Positions 51,091 through 61,482 of a DNA stretch of 64,000 bases are shown here, piece after piece; the stretch's first letter is position 1, and each line of letters begins with the position of its first letter. The notes beneath the pieces are model-generated. The model was not told the origin of the DNA. It did no database searches and saw nothing but the letters and a program-made list of their open reading frames with translations. Origin of the DNA: Gari tellinella (lineage: Eukaryota; Mollusca; Bivalvia; Cardiida; Psammobiidae); NCBI GenBank assembly GCA_922989275.2, contig OV277870.1, positions 44,698,356-44,762,355 on the forward strand. Reading direction: 5' to 3'. Made by a program: the position numbers and the translations under genes.

Positions 51091-51496
51091 CCCCTTCACT
51101 GTTTTACCCCGAGTACAATACAGTCGAACTTCGATATCTCGAACTCGCTTAATTCGAACTATCCGATTTGTCGACACATGAATTGCATTATTTCACGCTC
51201 GGTGAAGTCGAACATACCCGTATTTCAAAGTTAAAACGTGGCTTAGCCACGTTTTAACTTTGAAATACGGGTATGTTCGACCTTACCGACTTCGAGATAT
51301 CGAAGTTCAACTGTAGTTAGTTATTTTCAAACAATTCGGTTCCTGTTTAGACACCGCGAAACAAAATGTCTGATCAGAATCCAAACTGTTTAAAACTCAT
51401 TTAAATAATTTTTGAGTAGAAAATTAACTACGATTTGAGAAGTGAAAGCAGACGACACTTGTTTAAAACTGTAGAGGTCATGGCAGAGAATGGGTT
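51091..51496. mobile_element. Family B MITE split by a family D MITE
   Basis: CCCCTTCACTGTTTTACCCC-GAGTACAATA, then the family D insertion, then GTTAGTTATTTTCAAACAAT and a worn core. The copy at 16004-16284 shows the uninterrupted GAGTACAATAGTTATTT. Confidence 0.82.
51121..51313. mobile_element. Family D MITE nested in family B
   Basis: CAGTCGAACTTCGATATCTC and ATATCGAAGTTCAACTG with TA on each side. The inside is a long perfect stem (ATTTCAAAGTTAAAACGTGG-CTTAGCCACGTTTTAAC). Confidence 0.85.
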
Positions 51497-51604
51497 GACC
51501 TGTCGGTAAATGTTCATACCTTGCCTGGTATGCACGCTATGTTATGAAAGCAAGTTATTCAGACATGCATAGTTGAAATGTCTACCGCAATACCCTTGCA
51601 CTTA

Positions 51605-51700
51605 CAGTGAAAAGGGTTTATTATTTCCCGTTTAAACGCAAACGAAACGCAATAAAACGTAGAAAATGACATGTGTTTGTCCACTCTGACTATTTATTGT
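51605..51700. repeat. Family A MITE, left fragment
   Basis: CAGTGAAAAGGGTTTATTAT, TTCCCGTTTAAACGCAAACG, AACGTAGAAAATGAC; then lost. Confidence 0.5.
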
Positions 51701-51929
51701 AATCAAGTGATATCCCATCGCAGGCTGTAACTGGGCGCGGGTAAAATACTTCACAAAATGTAATTAAATATATTGCTGGTGTAAATATAGAAGAAATAAG
51801 CTAAACTATGTTTTGGTTTAAAATGCTTATCTAGTAGGTTCTGTCTGAAAGTCAGTTATGCCTCGTTATTTATTGCCGTTGCTATTGCGAATTCTTTGGT
51901 GTTGTCAGGTTTGTTCATATTCGTGGATT

Positions 51930-52412
51930 TGATTTGCACGGTGAATAAACGTACACAGGATATAGACACCAAAGTGATTAGGAATTGAAAGCGAAAGTAG
52001 CGGAGTGAGTACTTTTATTACGTTTATCTCTAAAATCTTCTTACAAATAAAGTAAACATGAATTGCAAGATAGTCTGTAGACACATGTGACCACACTGAT
52101 GTCAGGAATATAAATAAATTCATCTGGAAGACTGAATAAATAGCTTTAATCACTGGCCATAGTCGCATCTTCGTCAACATTTGTCATTATTTTGGCTGTT
52201 TATACACGTTATACAAAAAAGTGAATCGACAGTTCGATTTATTTTTCAATTAAAAGTAATTGTGCAAAATCTGCTTAAAATCAGACCAACAATAGCTGAG
52301 ATAGTTGACGTCAAACCGATAGGACGTTGTACTGGGGATAGTATATTACTGTCAGGGGATAGCATTTCCAAAAATATTTCTGTACTGGGGATAGACGAAT
52401 ATAAAATATGAA
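51930..52412. repeat. Left arm of a 5-kb-spaced inverted repeat
   Basis: The reverse complement matches 56375-56848 at high identity over about 480 bp. The outer part contains TGTACTGGGGATAG motifs (52329, 52388) and CAATAGCTGAGATAGTTGAC. Opposite-strand frames of 91 and 84 codons arise from the two arms; differences between them are not enriched for silent changes, so I do not call a gene. Confidence 0.72.
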
Positions 52413-52660
52413 ACTAGGGCCACTTTTCGAGAAGTACGAAGTATTGCAATAATAGTCAGCGTGTATAAACAATACACACATCTTCATAGTCCATCAGATG
52501 TGTACAGTTAGGGACATCGAGCTAATGTTAGACTTCAGGCGCTGTCCCTCACAGTACACATGCGTTAAGGGTCATCATTGAGAGGTTATATTTTGCTCTA
52601 TGTTTTATTAAACCCGACGGATTTTGTTGGGCATCAAATATCTCAAAAGGTAAGGCATTG

Positions 52661-53760
52661 TTAGCTCACCTGAGTCAAAGGCTCAAGGTGAGCTATTGGG
52701 ATGGCCCTGTGTCCGTCGTGCGTCGTCGTTAACAATTGCTTTAAATGACCGCTTGGCAGATTTCAACCAAACTTTACAGGAATGATCCTTGGGTCAAGCT
52801 TTTTTATTTTTTTTCAAAGAATTAAAAAACAATGTAGAACTCTGGTTGCCATGGCAACCAAAGTGAAAAAATAAGGAAATCTTAAAAAATATTCTTGTCT
52901 GAAACTACAAGGGCCAGAGCTTAGATATTTGGCACATATCATCATCAACAGATCCTCTATCAAGTTTGTTCAAATTATGCCCCTTGGGTCAAAATTGGCC
53001 CCGCCCCGGGGGTCACAGTTTTCGATAGAGTTATGTAGTGAAATTTTCAAACGTCTTCTTCTCTGAAACTAATATGGCCAGAGCTTTGATATTTGGAATG
53101 GTGACACTTCTAGATGTCCTTTACGAATATTGTTCAAATGGTTCTGGTCGGTTCATATCTAGGTCGCAGGAGCTAAAAATAGATTGTTTTCAATGAAAAC
53201 TTAAAAAATCTTCTTGTCAAAAACTACAAGGGCCAGAGCTTAAATAGTGGGCAGATAGCATTTTCTACTGGTCCTCTATCAAGTTTGTTCAAATTATGCC
53301 CCTGGGGTCAAAATTAGCCCCACCCCAGGGTCACAGTTTTACATCGAGTTATATAGTGAACATTTCAAACGTCTTCTTCTCTGACACTAATATGGCCAGA
53401 GCTTTGATATTCGGTATGGTCACACTTCTGAATATCCTTTACTTATTTGTTCAAATGGTTCCGGTCTGTTGCATATCTAGGTCACATAAGCTAAATATAT
53501 TTTGTTTCTATAAAAACTTAAAAAATCTTCTCGTAAAAAACTATAAGGGCCAGAGCTTAGATATTTGGCACATACAGATCCTCTATCGAGTTTGTTCAAA
53601 TTATGCCCATGGGGTCAAAATTGGCCTCGCCCCGGGGGTCACAGGTTTACATAGAGTTATATAGTGAAATTTCCAAACGTCTTCTCCTCTAAAACTAATA
53701 TGGCATTTGCCTCAGCTTTGATATTCGGCATGGTGACACTTCTAGATGTGATACCTATTT
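52661..53760. repeat. Mollusc-type repeat with three 318-bp tandem units
   Basis: Starts TTAGCTCACCTGAGTCAAAG and GCTCAAGGTGAGCTATTGGG, typical of a widespread bivalve repeat. Inside, ACTACAAGGGCCAGAGCTTA recurs near 52903, 53222 and 53540, each followed by AGTTTGTTCAAATTATGCCC, GGGTCAAAATTGGCC and GTGAAATTTTCAAACGTCTT. No coding potential. Confidence 0.75.
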
Positions 53761-53780
53761 AACATATTACCCCATAGCCA

Positions 53781-53832
53781 TAGGCACATGCTGCTTTACC
53801 TTCAACGTGCTTTGGGATATCATCTGCTAGGG
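53781..53832. repeat. Core-2 half hairpin
   Basis: GCACATGCTGCTTTACCTTC, AACGTGCTTTGGGATATC, ATCTGCTAGG: the return arm only. Confidence 0.5.
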
Positions 53833-54600
53833 TCTAGCAAATATTTCTTATGAGGCATATTCATGACTGTATAAAGTTGCCTTATTTTCTACAGTGCAGA
53901 AATAAACCCAAGTCGTAAAAAGTCGTACTTATGGGATAATGGGTTTAACTGTATGTGTTACTGTATATGTGTAGATATAGTTACGTACTAAGCGAATAGC
54001 GTAATGCAATCAAAACAGCAACGGTGGCAATATTCCTTGCTTTTACTTTATATTTATTAAAAAACAATCCGTGGGATTTTTCACATTATAGCCTGTACGT
54101 GTGTACACACACACACACACACACAAGGTTTTCAATGAATACCATGTGACTTTTTTGCACCCGCACGGTCAAAGCGAGCAACATGGGCTGTTTTGATTGG
54201 ATAACACTTGTTGATTCATTCATGGATTCATTTATCATGTATATAGTGTCTGCCAACGGGTACGAGTCAAAAGAATAATGTTAAACATTCTGAATAAGTA
54301 AATGTGATATAATTAAAAGAAAATAGTGCTGATCGAATCCAAACGTCTGCTCGATAACAATGCCTGACTTTTGAAAACAGATACACGAAAAAAGCTTACA
54401 AATCAATTCATTGTATATTTAAAACACTTCTGAAAACCATAAATAACCGTTCACGACTCTATAGCTCTTCTGTAAATTCATGATTTGCTTGTGTGTACAT
54501 ATTTGATCTTGCTCTAAACATGCTGATGTATGTTTTAGGCAATAAATGATTGAATTGAATTGAAATAAATTACATCAGTAATTACTGTCACAAAAATACG
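53833..54600. other. Intergenic; CA microsatellite; possible LINE tail
   Basis: (CA)n lies at about 54107-54125. A stretch ending TTTTAGGCAATAAATGATTG with (AATTG)n at 54520-54570 looks like a LINE 3' end. Confidence 0.4.
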
Positions 54601-54605
54601 AGTAT

Positions 54606-54990
54606 ATATGACAGTGATGAGTTCAGTAAAGAAATCGATGGCCGTCGATGGCCATCGATTGCGAGTTGGCTACCGGTCTGAAGTACAGTGGAGAAAACGT
54701 TATTCTTCCATTCAATCGCAAACGCATTGCAATGAAATATCAAAAATGACAACTTTTTAACAATTCTGACTACAAGTTTTAATCTGAGTGGCAAACAGTT
54801 TGTAGCCTGATCAAAAACCGGGTTACTCGGCGTCTGATCTGGTTCCAAACTGTTTGCAATGAAAATAATAGATTAAGCGTAACCGGGGTTATATGGAAAG
54901 AAAATGTTTTCTCCACTGTACTAGACCGGTAGCCAACTCACAATCGATGGCCATCGTTTTTCTTTACTGAACTCGTCACATATCATACTT
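54606..54990. mobile_element. Palindromic element split by a family A MITE
   Basis: ACAGTGATGAGTTCAGTAAA, CGATGGCCATCGATTGCG, AGTTGGCTACCGGTCT on the left return as AGACCGGTAGCCAACTCA, CAATCGATGGCCATCG, TTTACTGAACTCGTCAC on the right. The family A copy sits exactly at the centre. Confidence 0.8.
54685..54918. mobile_element. Family A MITE nested in another palindrome
   Basis: Ends AAGTACAGTGGAGAAAACG and TTTTCTCCACTGTACT. The core has a damaged left arm (CTGATCAAAAACCGGG), so it is an older copy. Confidence 0.85.
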
Positions 54991-55858
54991 TTCACGACCC
55001 CTTATCCGTCAGCACTAACAGTATAGCAAACAGCTTGGACTGTTATTACCTATAATCATACATACCCGCTGTTGTTGTACTCGGAGTACCTTGGACTCAT
55101 TCGCTCAAAATTTACTTTGTCGTTGTAAATATCGGTAAATTTTAAACACGATTTGTTAGTGCGTTTCCAGTGTCTAATATAAGGAATTTTAATAAAAACT
55201 AAAAACCAAACACAATTTTAATGGTCTAAGTTGCCGAGTGGATATTGTCTGTTGTTATTATAATGGTGTCTTAGCGTACTGAAGGATTATCAATTATTGT
55301 ACGTGATAAATTAGTATGGTAATTTTATTTTGCCGATTTGTTTTCAGCTATCCGATGATTAAACCACAGAATGACAGAAATTTCTACCCCGTATATATAG
55401 AAAATACCAGCTATACGGTACATGTATATGTTTCTACTCGAACCGTAGTTTCTGAGCTTGAAGATCTTAATTTTTCTCTAAAAAATATCTCTATTTAAAA
55501 CATTGTGGAGCCTAATCAGACTTGTTATGAAAATAGACGAAGAAATTACCCAAGGATAACTGACAGTAAATTTTGATGCAAATGGACCAGTAGTTTAGAA
55601 AAGATTCTTGGTTTTATCGCATATAGAGGCAACAACATTGTTTTGTAAAATATTGCAGAGCCTTATGTGCTAGCAATACAGGTAGACCGATACAACCCCC
55701 CTCCCACGCACATACATTGAAGCAGCATCTACCAAAGATTAATTGACAACAATGTTCAATGAAACCGGTCTCAGAGAAGAAAATCGTTGGCAACACTCCT
55801 TTTAATCCGTTCGGCAAGTGCAAGTACTAAGAAAACTGTGCATTGTCAATGCTTAATA

Positions 55859-55980
55859 ATGGCTGTTTCTTATTGTAATAGAAGTAGTATGACGACATCT
55901 AGAAACTTAAAGGAGAACGGAGCAGATCCTGATAAAAATGCGGATGTGCAGGCTGCTCCGGATATGCACTGGTCGCAAAG
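55859..55980 (+). CDS. Candidate orphan first coding exon
   Basis: ATG in AATAATGGC, then 40 codons plus two bases up to a good donor (CGCAAAG|GTAAAG). The product starts MAVSYCNRSSMTTSRNLKEN and ends DMHWSQ; it is hydrophilic and could be a cytosolic N-terminus. It lies 3.4 kb before the GH31 exon, but the phase (2) does not fit that exon's likely acceptor (phase 1, with a stop in the needed frame). So it is either an alternative 5' exon with an unseen middle exon, another gene, or chance. Confidence 0.3.
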
Positions 55981-56374
55981 GTAAAGTCTAATTTTGGCTC
56001 ATACATATATAGCTGAACACGTTGTATGTTTTTACCTTGAAACCAGTGTTTTGTGAAAGGTTGCGCATTGTTGGTATATGAGTAACTACAAAATAGCCGA
56101 GTCCAAATAGCAGCGATTCTTTCAAGAATACTTTGATAATTTACAGTTTACTCTGTTATATACATTCGACATGTATTTCACCACAAACTACTACCATCGC
56201 ATAAAGGCGTAAGAAGGGAAAATGATATGTAATAAATTTAGTGGTTTTGGACTTAACTTCCTAGAAAAATGAAGATTATCCATTATTTCGTATGCTGGAA
56301 ACGTAACAGCATGTAGTTTGCCATAAAAATCAAACGCAATGTACCATAATATCATTTTACGACCCAAAACAATA

Positions 56375-56848
56375 AGTTTTCGTGAGTCTATCCCCAGTAC
56401 AGCCTTCCACTATCCCCCGTACAATAAATAACCGTTGGATACTATCCCCAGTACATGTGGCGGTCGGTTTGACATGGTATATCTTAGCTATTGTTGGTCG
56501 ATTTTTAAGCAGCTTTTGCATAGTTACATTTAAATGAAAAATAAAAAGATCTGTCGATTCACTTTTTTGTATAACGTGTTTAAACAGCGAAACTAATGAC
56601 AAATGTTGACGAAGATGCGACTATGGCCAGTGATTAAAGCTTTTTATTCAGTCTTCCAGGTGAATGTATTTATATTCCTGGCATCAGTGTGGTCACATAT
56701 GTCTACAGACTATCTTGCAATTCATGTTTACTTTATTTGTAAGAAGATTTTAGAGATAAACGTAATAAAAGTACTCACCTCGCTACTTTCGCTTTCAATT
56801 CCTAATCACTTTGGTGTCTATATCCTGTGTACGTTTATTCACCGTGAT
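56375..56848. repeat. Right arm of the 5-kb-spaced inverted repeat
   Basis: Contains CTATCCCCAGTACA at 56388 and 56442 and a related CTATCCCCCGTACA between, then TATCTTAGCTATTGTTGGTC and the shared 91/84-codon region. It is followed immediately by the SINE. Confidence 0.72.
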
Positions 56849-56855
56849 TTGATTT

Positions 56856-57122
56856 GATATGATTTTACGTCGCTTTCAACAGTAGTTCAGTCATATCGCG
56901 ACGTCCAGCTAATTACAGGTGGGGGAAGACCCCAGAAGCCCTTTATGCACTGTGTCAGGCACAAATCGGCAACTGGTTAGAACCACCGACCCTCCGCAAG
57001 CCAGCTGGATGGCTTCCCCACATGAAAAATCCGAATGACCAGACTGGGATTCGAACTCACAGCGGTGAGTAGTTTAGTGATGTAAGTCACAGTGACTATA
57101 CCAATAGGCCACGGAGGTCCCT
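56856..57122 (-). mobile_element. tRNA-derived SINE
   Basis: On the minus strand: GGGACCTCCGTGGCCTATTG-GTATAG is a tRNA-like head with an A box, and GTGAGTTCGAATCCC a B box. A body follows (GGTCGGTGGTTCTAACCAGT, CTTCTGGGGTCTTCCCCCAC), then the conserved mollusc-type domain with GTCGCGATATGACTG and TTGAAAGCGACGTAAAATC, ending in (ATCAA)n. About 265 bp, apparently full length. The head is probably transcribed by Pol III in active copies. Confidence 0.85.
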
Positions 57123-57129
57123 CATTTCT

Positions 57130-57480
57130 TGGAATTGTCAAATATGTGTTTTACCGCTTCGCCGTCAATACAATTATACTCGGAGGCGACAATTTTAAGC
57201 AGACTGCATTATAGTAGTAAAAGAAGATTAAATAGTCACCTGCTAGCCGCGATTTTACTGGATCTTGCAAAAGGTTTCGATCCAGATCCAAACTCGTGGA
57301 CACTAATGTTTAGATTTCTTTAAGTAAAATAAATGCGTAACGCGGCGTCTGATCAGAATATGGCACTGATATCATTGTTAATTAAGTCAGAAACGCATGT
57401 ACATGTAATACCAAATTTTGTAAAATGAAATGAAAAATATAAGCATATAATATGATACTTTGGCAGCAAGTGTGTTAAAC
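57130..57480. repeat. Degraded TTAA/TA MITE relic
   Basis: GGCGACAATTTTAAGCAGAC (the GCAGACGAC segment of families B and E), GGTTTCGATCCAGATCCAAA, AATGCGTAACGCGGCGTCTG: pieces of core 1 out of order. Confidence 0.45.
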
Positions 57481-57578
57481 AGTTGGTTTTTTTTTTTATT
57501 TAAATTCACATAGGTTGCATTGGCAAGACTTTTAACGCTTTCAATACCATTGATCTGTTTAAAATATACTCATTAAAT

Positions 57579-57652
57579 TTGCAAAAAGTGTAGACCCAGA
57601 TCAGAGGGCTCATATAGGAGCCCTCTGGCCTGGGTATACACTGTTTGCAAAT
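57579..57652. repeat. Stand-alone core-1-type hairpin, variant stem
   Basis: TTTGCAAAAAGTGTAGACCC, AGATCAGAGGGCTCATATAG-GAGCCCTCTGGCCTGGG, TATACACTGTTTGCAAATT. The outer TTTGCAAA frame is the same as core 1 but the stem is different. Similar variants: 3889, 4160 and 50912. Confidence 0.7.
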
Positions 57653-57989
57653 TTAGACCAGTATTTAAACTACCCAGAATTCCAAGTAGATTGGTTCATG
57701 TTTTGGTAAATGAAATGATCAACAATGGAACCTAACAACCAACAAGAGTTACTTAGTGTTGAAGGAGTTTACAGAGGATAGATAACATGACACAATCACC
57801 ATGTAAATAGCATTAGTCCAATCCAAGCCCAGTTATGCTATAGCAGGAGAATCAATGTACTCTTCATACGGACTCTTGTTTCCGCTACATTTTAGGTTAA
57901 AGGACATTATTAGTTGTCTAAAAAGGTAAGGTGGAATACTTTCATTCATTTAGACTTTGAAAACAGGCTTCATTTATATAAGCGTTCCC

Positions 57990-58060
57990 GTTTTGATGCT
58001 AATCAGACGCCGACTTACGCGGTCCCTGATCTAGATCCAAACTGTTTGTTAACGAACTTT
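57990..58060. repeat. Core-1 relic
   Basis: TTTTGATGCTAATCAGACGC-CGACTTACGCGGTCCC, then TGATCTAGATCCAAACTGTT. The left arm is worn. Confidence 0.5.
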
Positions 58061-58120
58061 TAATGAAGTAGCTTTGATGGCTCTGAATACAAGTGACTGC
58101 ATTACCCATTACTCCATATA

Positions 58121-58366
58121 CAGTGGAGAATCTGTTATTCTTTCCCGTTTAAACGCAAACATACGCAAACGCAAAGCACTAAAACGTAGAAAAGAAAAAC
58201 GTTTGGACAATTCTGATATTTCACGTTTATCTTGGTGGCAAACAGTTTGGAGCCAGATCAGACGCCGGGTGACCCGGCGTCTGATCTGGCTCCAAACTGT
58301 TTGCAAGGGCAATAATATATTTAGCGTAAACGCGTTTATTGGGAAAGAATAACAGATTCTCCACTG
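58121..58366. mobile_element. Family A MITE with perfect core
   Basis: Ends TATACAGTGGAGAATCTG and TTCTCCACTGTATA. The core at 58238-58305 is symmetric on both sides (GGAGCCAGATC/GATCTGGCTCC), with a GTGAC loop. Confidence 0.92.
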
Positions 58367-58490
58367 TATATGTTTACGCATTTAAATGTAAATATTTTTC
58401 AAATGTTTTTGTACTCGGGATAAGGTAGTGAAGGGGTTAGAAGTAACTGTGGTTGGCAATAAATTTATCTGCGACATTTCATAGCTAATA

Positions 58491-58846
58491 CAGTGCCACC
58501 TCTCTACAACGACCCTCCGAGCAACGATCTCCTCCTTACAACAACGCTTGCCGCCGTTCCCCAAACAAGACAATTATTCCATTCGCTTTTTACTGCTGCA
58601 ATACCGTCTGCTTGAATTCGTCGTCTGCTGTTTTTCTCCAAGCTTCGTATTGGGCAATTTGAAAGAAACAAAATATACGTGACGAGTGGCAAACAGCTTC
58701 AATCCAGACCATACCACGATACACGGCGGCAGATCTGGATTCAAGCTGTTTGCAAATGTAAGCCAATTTCCTTTCCTATGACAACTCCTTCCAAACAACA
58801 TACAAGTTTTGTCTTCGGTTGAATGCTGTTGTAGAGAGGGAACACT
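58491..58846. mobile_element. Family E MITE, diverged
   Basis: Ends ATACAGTGCCACCTCTC and GTAGAGAGGGAACACTATA. The core is decayed (GACCATACCACGATACACGG). Confidence 0.78.
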
Positions 58847-59364
58847 ATATAAGACTTTCCGTCTTTGACTCCTCTGCTTTACATTTGTTCTGCCAAACTA
58901 CATGTATATGTACAGTATGGAATTTAAATGTAAATCCGTTTTAGCATCAGTAATGGGTTAAAAAATTTGATCCAGATCAGGCGCCTCTTTCCTTACCTCC
59001 TTTGTCAAGAGAACTAACGAATTTGCAGCTACGAAATTCGCAACTGTCCTTCGTACGAATGTGTTTATGGAACACTCTTAATCTTCTTCGTATGAGCTTC
59101 GTAAGTGATTTTCGTAGGCTTAAGAGTTTCGCACGTTATGAAGTTTTATGAAACCGTCCCCTGGTCTGGGCCCATTTTTAATATTCTTTTTGAGTAACAA
59201 CTTGAAGGTGAATGTTTAATAGCAATACATAAAGAAATAAAAGTTATGTAAAAGTATGCACCCACTTAAAACTTTTAACCAATTGTGTTTTAATTCAGAT
59301 TTAATAAACTTTGCTCTCTTTTTTCAAAATAGATATAGAATACACTGAGAAAGAAAGTTTGAAC
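58847..59364 (+). promoter_or_regulatory. 5' region of the GH31 gene
   Basis: A splice-acceptor-like stretch (CTCTCTTTTTTCAAAATAG, ending 59333) lies 31 bp before the ATG, so the start codon may be in a second exon with an untranslated first exon upstream. GTGAATGTTTAATAGCAATA is AT-rich. Imperfect CGTACGAA/TTCGTA repeats occur at 59020-59130. Confidence 0.45.
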
Positions 59365-61482
59365 ATGGATACATCAAAGATGGAGACACGAGAGTGCCGA
59401 CCTCGTCATGAAAGGTCCATGGTTGTCACAATGGTGATAATATTGGCAATTGTCATTGGGATCGTATTCTGGAAGGGTCAAGGACGGACTCATGTAAGGT
59501 CGGCTACAGAAAGATTCGTTCTTGATAGGTGTACTACGCCAACTGTAAACTGGCCCTTCGTGTCTGGAGATGTCACCCTGTATGAGAACTTTACCATGGA
59601 AATAAAAACAAATAACGTTTTAAAGCTAAGAGGGAATCTAGATCGCGAGCTGTCGTCAATGGCGAGTGACGTCACAGATTGTTCCGCGTCTTCTAGTAGC
59701 GATATTTGCCTGCAATGGAATGGCGACAAAAGATTGAAAATCAGTTATTCTAAGATGGTTGCCCCAAGACTTAATACTGCCATTGACTGTTACGACATAG
59801 AGTGGCAAGCGTTGAGATGTTCAAGCCAAGTCTTCACCGATTGCTATGACGTCACATCCGCCAGATGGTATGGAGGATATGCAGATAAACAACAATACTG
59901 GCCCTTTGAAAACAATACAAGATCGATGTCACCGTATGTGGTTAACGACTCATACATCGGGAAAATTGGGGGCGTGGTTGAAAGATACTTTATTTCTTCT
60001 CAAGGTGTTGGAATATTTCTGAACGAAAGCACACCCTTGTACTTCAGTCTAAATCAACCAACTGCCGGGAAGATGTGCTTCAGTGCTAAATTCGAAAGGT
60101 ATCCGTACTACAATGATGGAAAATCACTTCCAAATCTAAAATACAAGGTTTGTCAATCGACAGATGTGAAAAGTGTTCATCTGGCAATGAGTGAGCTGTT
60201 TATTGCCCGCCCCAGCGGTATACCTAATGAGGCGTTGTTTAAGTACCCAATATGGTCCACATGGGCTCAATATCACAAGGACATTAACCAATCAAGTATT
60301 TTACAGTTCGCAAATGCAATAATAAAGCATAACTTCTCGCATGCACAACTTGAAATCGATGATGACTGGACTCCGGCTTACGGCGACATGGTTTTTAACG
60401 ATAAAAAATTTCCCGATGCAGCCACAATGGTGAAAACGCTGAACACCATGGGCTTTAATGTCACAGTGTGGGTACATCCATTCTTCAACATTGAGTCAAA
60501 TGCATTCAAAGAGGCTGGTGAACTATTTCTGTTGGTAAGAGAGGTGGACAGTCCACTTCCTGCCCTGGTTCCCTGGTGGGATGGCCAACTTGCTGGCATT
60601 CTTGATGTCAGTAACACCGCCGCTATTGACTGGTACCTGGCAAAGTTGAACAACTTGAAGACAACGTATAACATCGCGTCCTTTAAATTTGATGCCGGAG
60701 AAACTTCATGGCTGCCGCATGTATTTAGTACTAACAAAATATACATTGACCCACAAAATATCTACCCTAAAGAATATGTCAAAATGGCTGCCAGCTCAGA
60801 TGTCACAAATCGTATTGAGGTTAGAGCCGGGTACAAGACACAGAATTTTCCAATTTTCGTTCGTATGATGGATAAAATGTCCAACTGGGGTCACGACAAC
60901 GCTCTCAAATCTATAATTCCAGTAGTACTAACTTACGGAATTCTTGGATACCCGTTTGTGTTGCCCGATATGATTGGTGGAAACGCATACAACAATCACC
61001 CGGAAGCCGAGCTCTACATCCGATGGCTTCAGCTCAACACGTTCCTTCCTAGTATGCAATATTCTATTGTTCCTTGGCAATATAATGACACCATTGTAGG
61101 AATAGCGCAAAAGTTCACCGTGCTTCACGAGCAAATGGCTGATACGTTGATCAGACTAGCACGAGATTCTGTAACATCCGGGGAACCAATCATACGCCCG
61201 CTGTGGTGGATAGCGTCAGGTGACAGTGTTGCCTTGGAATGCGAGGACCAATTCCTAGTTGGGGATGAGTATCTTGTTGCACCGGTTGTTGAAGACGGTG
61301 CGAGATCTCGCGATATCTATTTCCCCACTGGCTCTTGGATTGATATGCTTCGTGGTGGGTTTATCCAGAAATCAGGTTGGGTGAGGAATTACAGAGTTGA
61401 CATCGATGAACTGGCTTATTTCAGGAAACAACCAATTAGATACAAGAAGCCAAACACTAGTCAAATAGTGGTTACAGCTTAA
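59365..61482 (+). CDS. MYORG-like GH31 glycosidase, type II membrane
   Basis: The product has 705 residues from the first in-frame ATG. Residues 1-17 are cytosolic, 18-36 a membrane anchor (SMVVTMVIILAIVIGIVFW), the rest lumenal with many N-glycosylation sequons. It follows vertebrate MYORG (KIAA1161, an alpha-galactosidase-type GH31) throughout: ARWYGGYADKQQYWP (167-180), YPIWSTWAQY (294-303), LEIDDDWTPAYGD (329-341), VWVHPFFN, nucleophile Asp443 in SFKFDAGE, acid/base probably Asp511 in NWGHDNALKS, LGYPFVLPDMIGGN (527-540), SGEPIIRPLWW and DQFLVGDEYLVAPV. Human MYORG acts in the ER/Golgi. The coding part is one exon, as I believe it is in human. The substrate in molluscs is unknown; both catalytic Asp residues are present, so it is probably active. 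Confidence 0.93.
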   Translation: MDTSKMETRECRPRHERSMVVTMVIILAIVIGIVFWKGQGRTHVRSATERFVLDRCTTPTVNWPFVSGDVTLYENFTMEIKTNNVLKLRGNLDRELSSMASDVTDCSASSSSDICLQWNGDKRLKISYSKMVAPRLNTAIDCYDIEWQALRCSSQVFTDCYDVTSARWYGGYADKQQYWPFENNTRSMSPYVVNDSYIGKIGGVVERYFISSQGVGIFLNESTPLYFSLNQPTAGKMCFSAKFERYPYYNDGKSLPNLKYKVCQSTDVKSVHLAMSELFIARPSGIPNEALFKYPIWSTWAQYHKDINQSSILQFANAIIKHNFSHAQLEIDDDWTPAYGDMVFNDKKFPDAATMVKTLNTMGFNVTVWVHPFFNIESNAFKEAGELFLLVREVDSPLPALVPWWDGQLAGILDVSNTAAIDWYLAKLNNLKTTYNIASFKFDAGETSWLPHVFSTNKIYIDPQNIYPKEYVKMAASSDVTNRIEVRAGYKTQNFPIFVRMMDKMSNWGHDNALKSIIPVVLTYGILGYPFVLPDMIGGNAYNNHPEAELYIRWLQLNTFLPSMQYSIVPWQYNDTIVGIAQKFTVLHEQMADTLIRLARDSVTSGEPIIRPLWWIASGDSVALECEDQFLVGDEYLVAPVVEDGARSRDIYFPTGSWIDMLRGGFIQKSGWVRNYRVDIDELAYFRKQPIRYKKPNTSQIVVTA

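Noticed and set aside
51905..52180. 91-codon ORF (minus) matched by an 84-codon ORF at 56603-56857
   Set aside because: Seemed a conserved gene, but it is the same sequence in two arms of an inverted repeat. Differences are mainly amino-acid changing and the C-terminal ends differ.
55316..55498. 60-codon ORF with aromatic-rich sequence
   Set aside because: Looked exon-like (FYPVYIENTSYTVHVYVS), but there is no convincing acceptor or donor, no motif and no paralogue.
55859..61482. Two-exon gene joining the 55859 exon to the GH31 exon
   Set aside because: Phase 2 donor against a phase 1 acceptor; the required frame meets TGA after a few codons.
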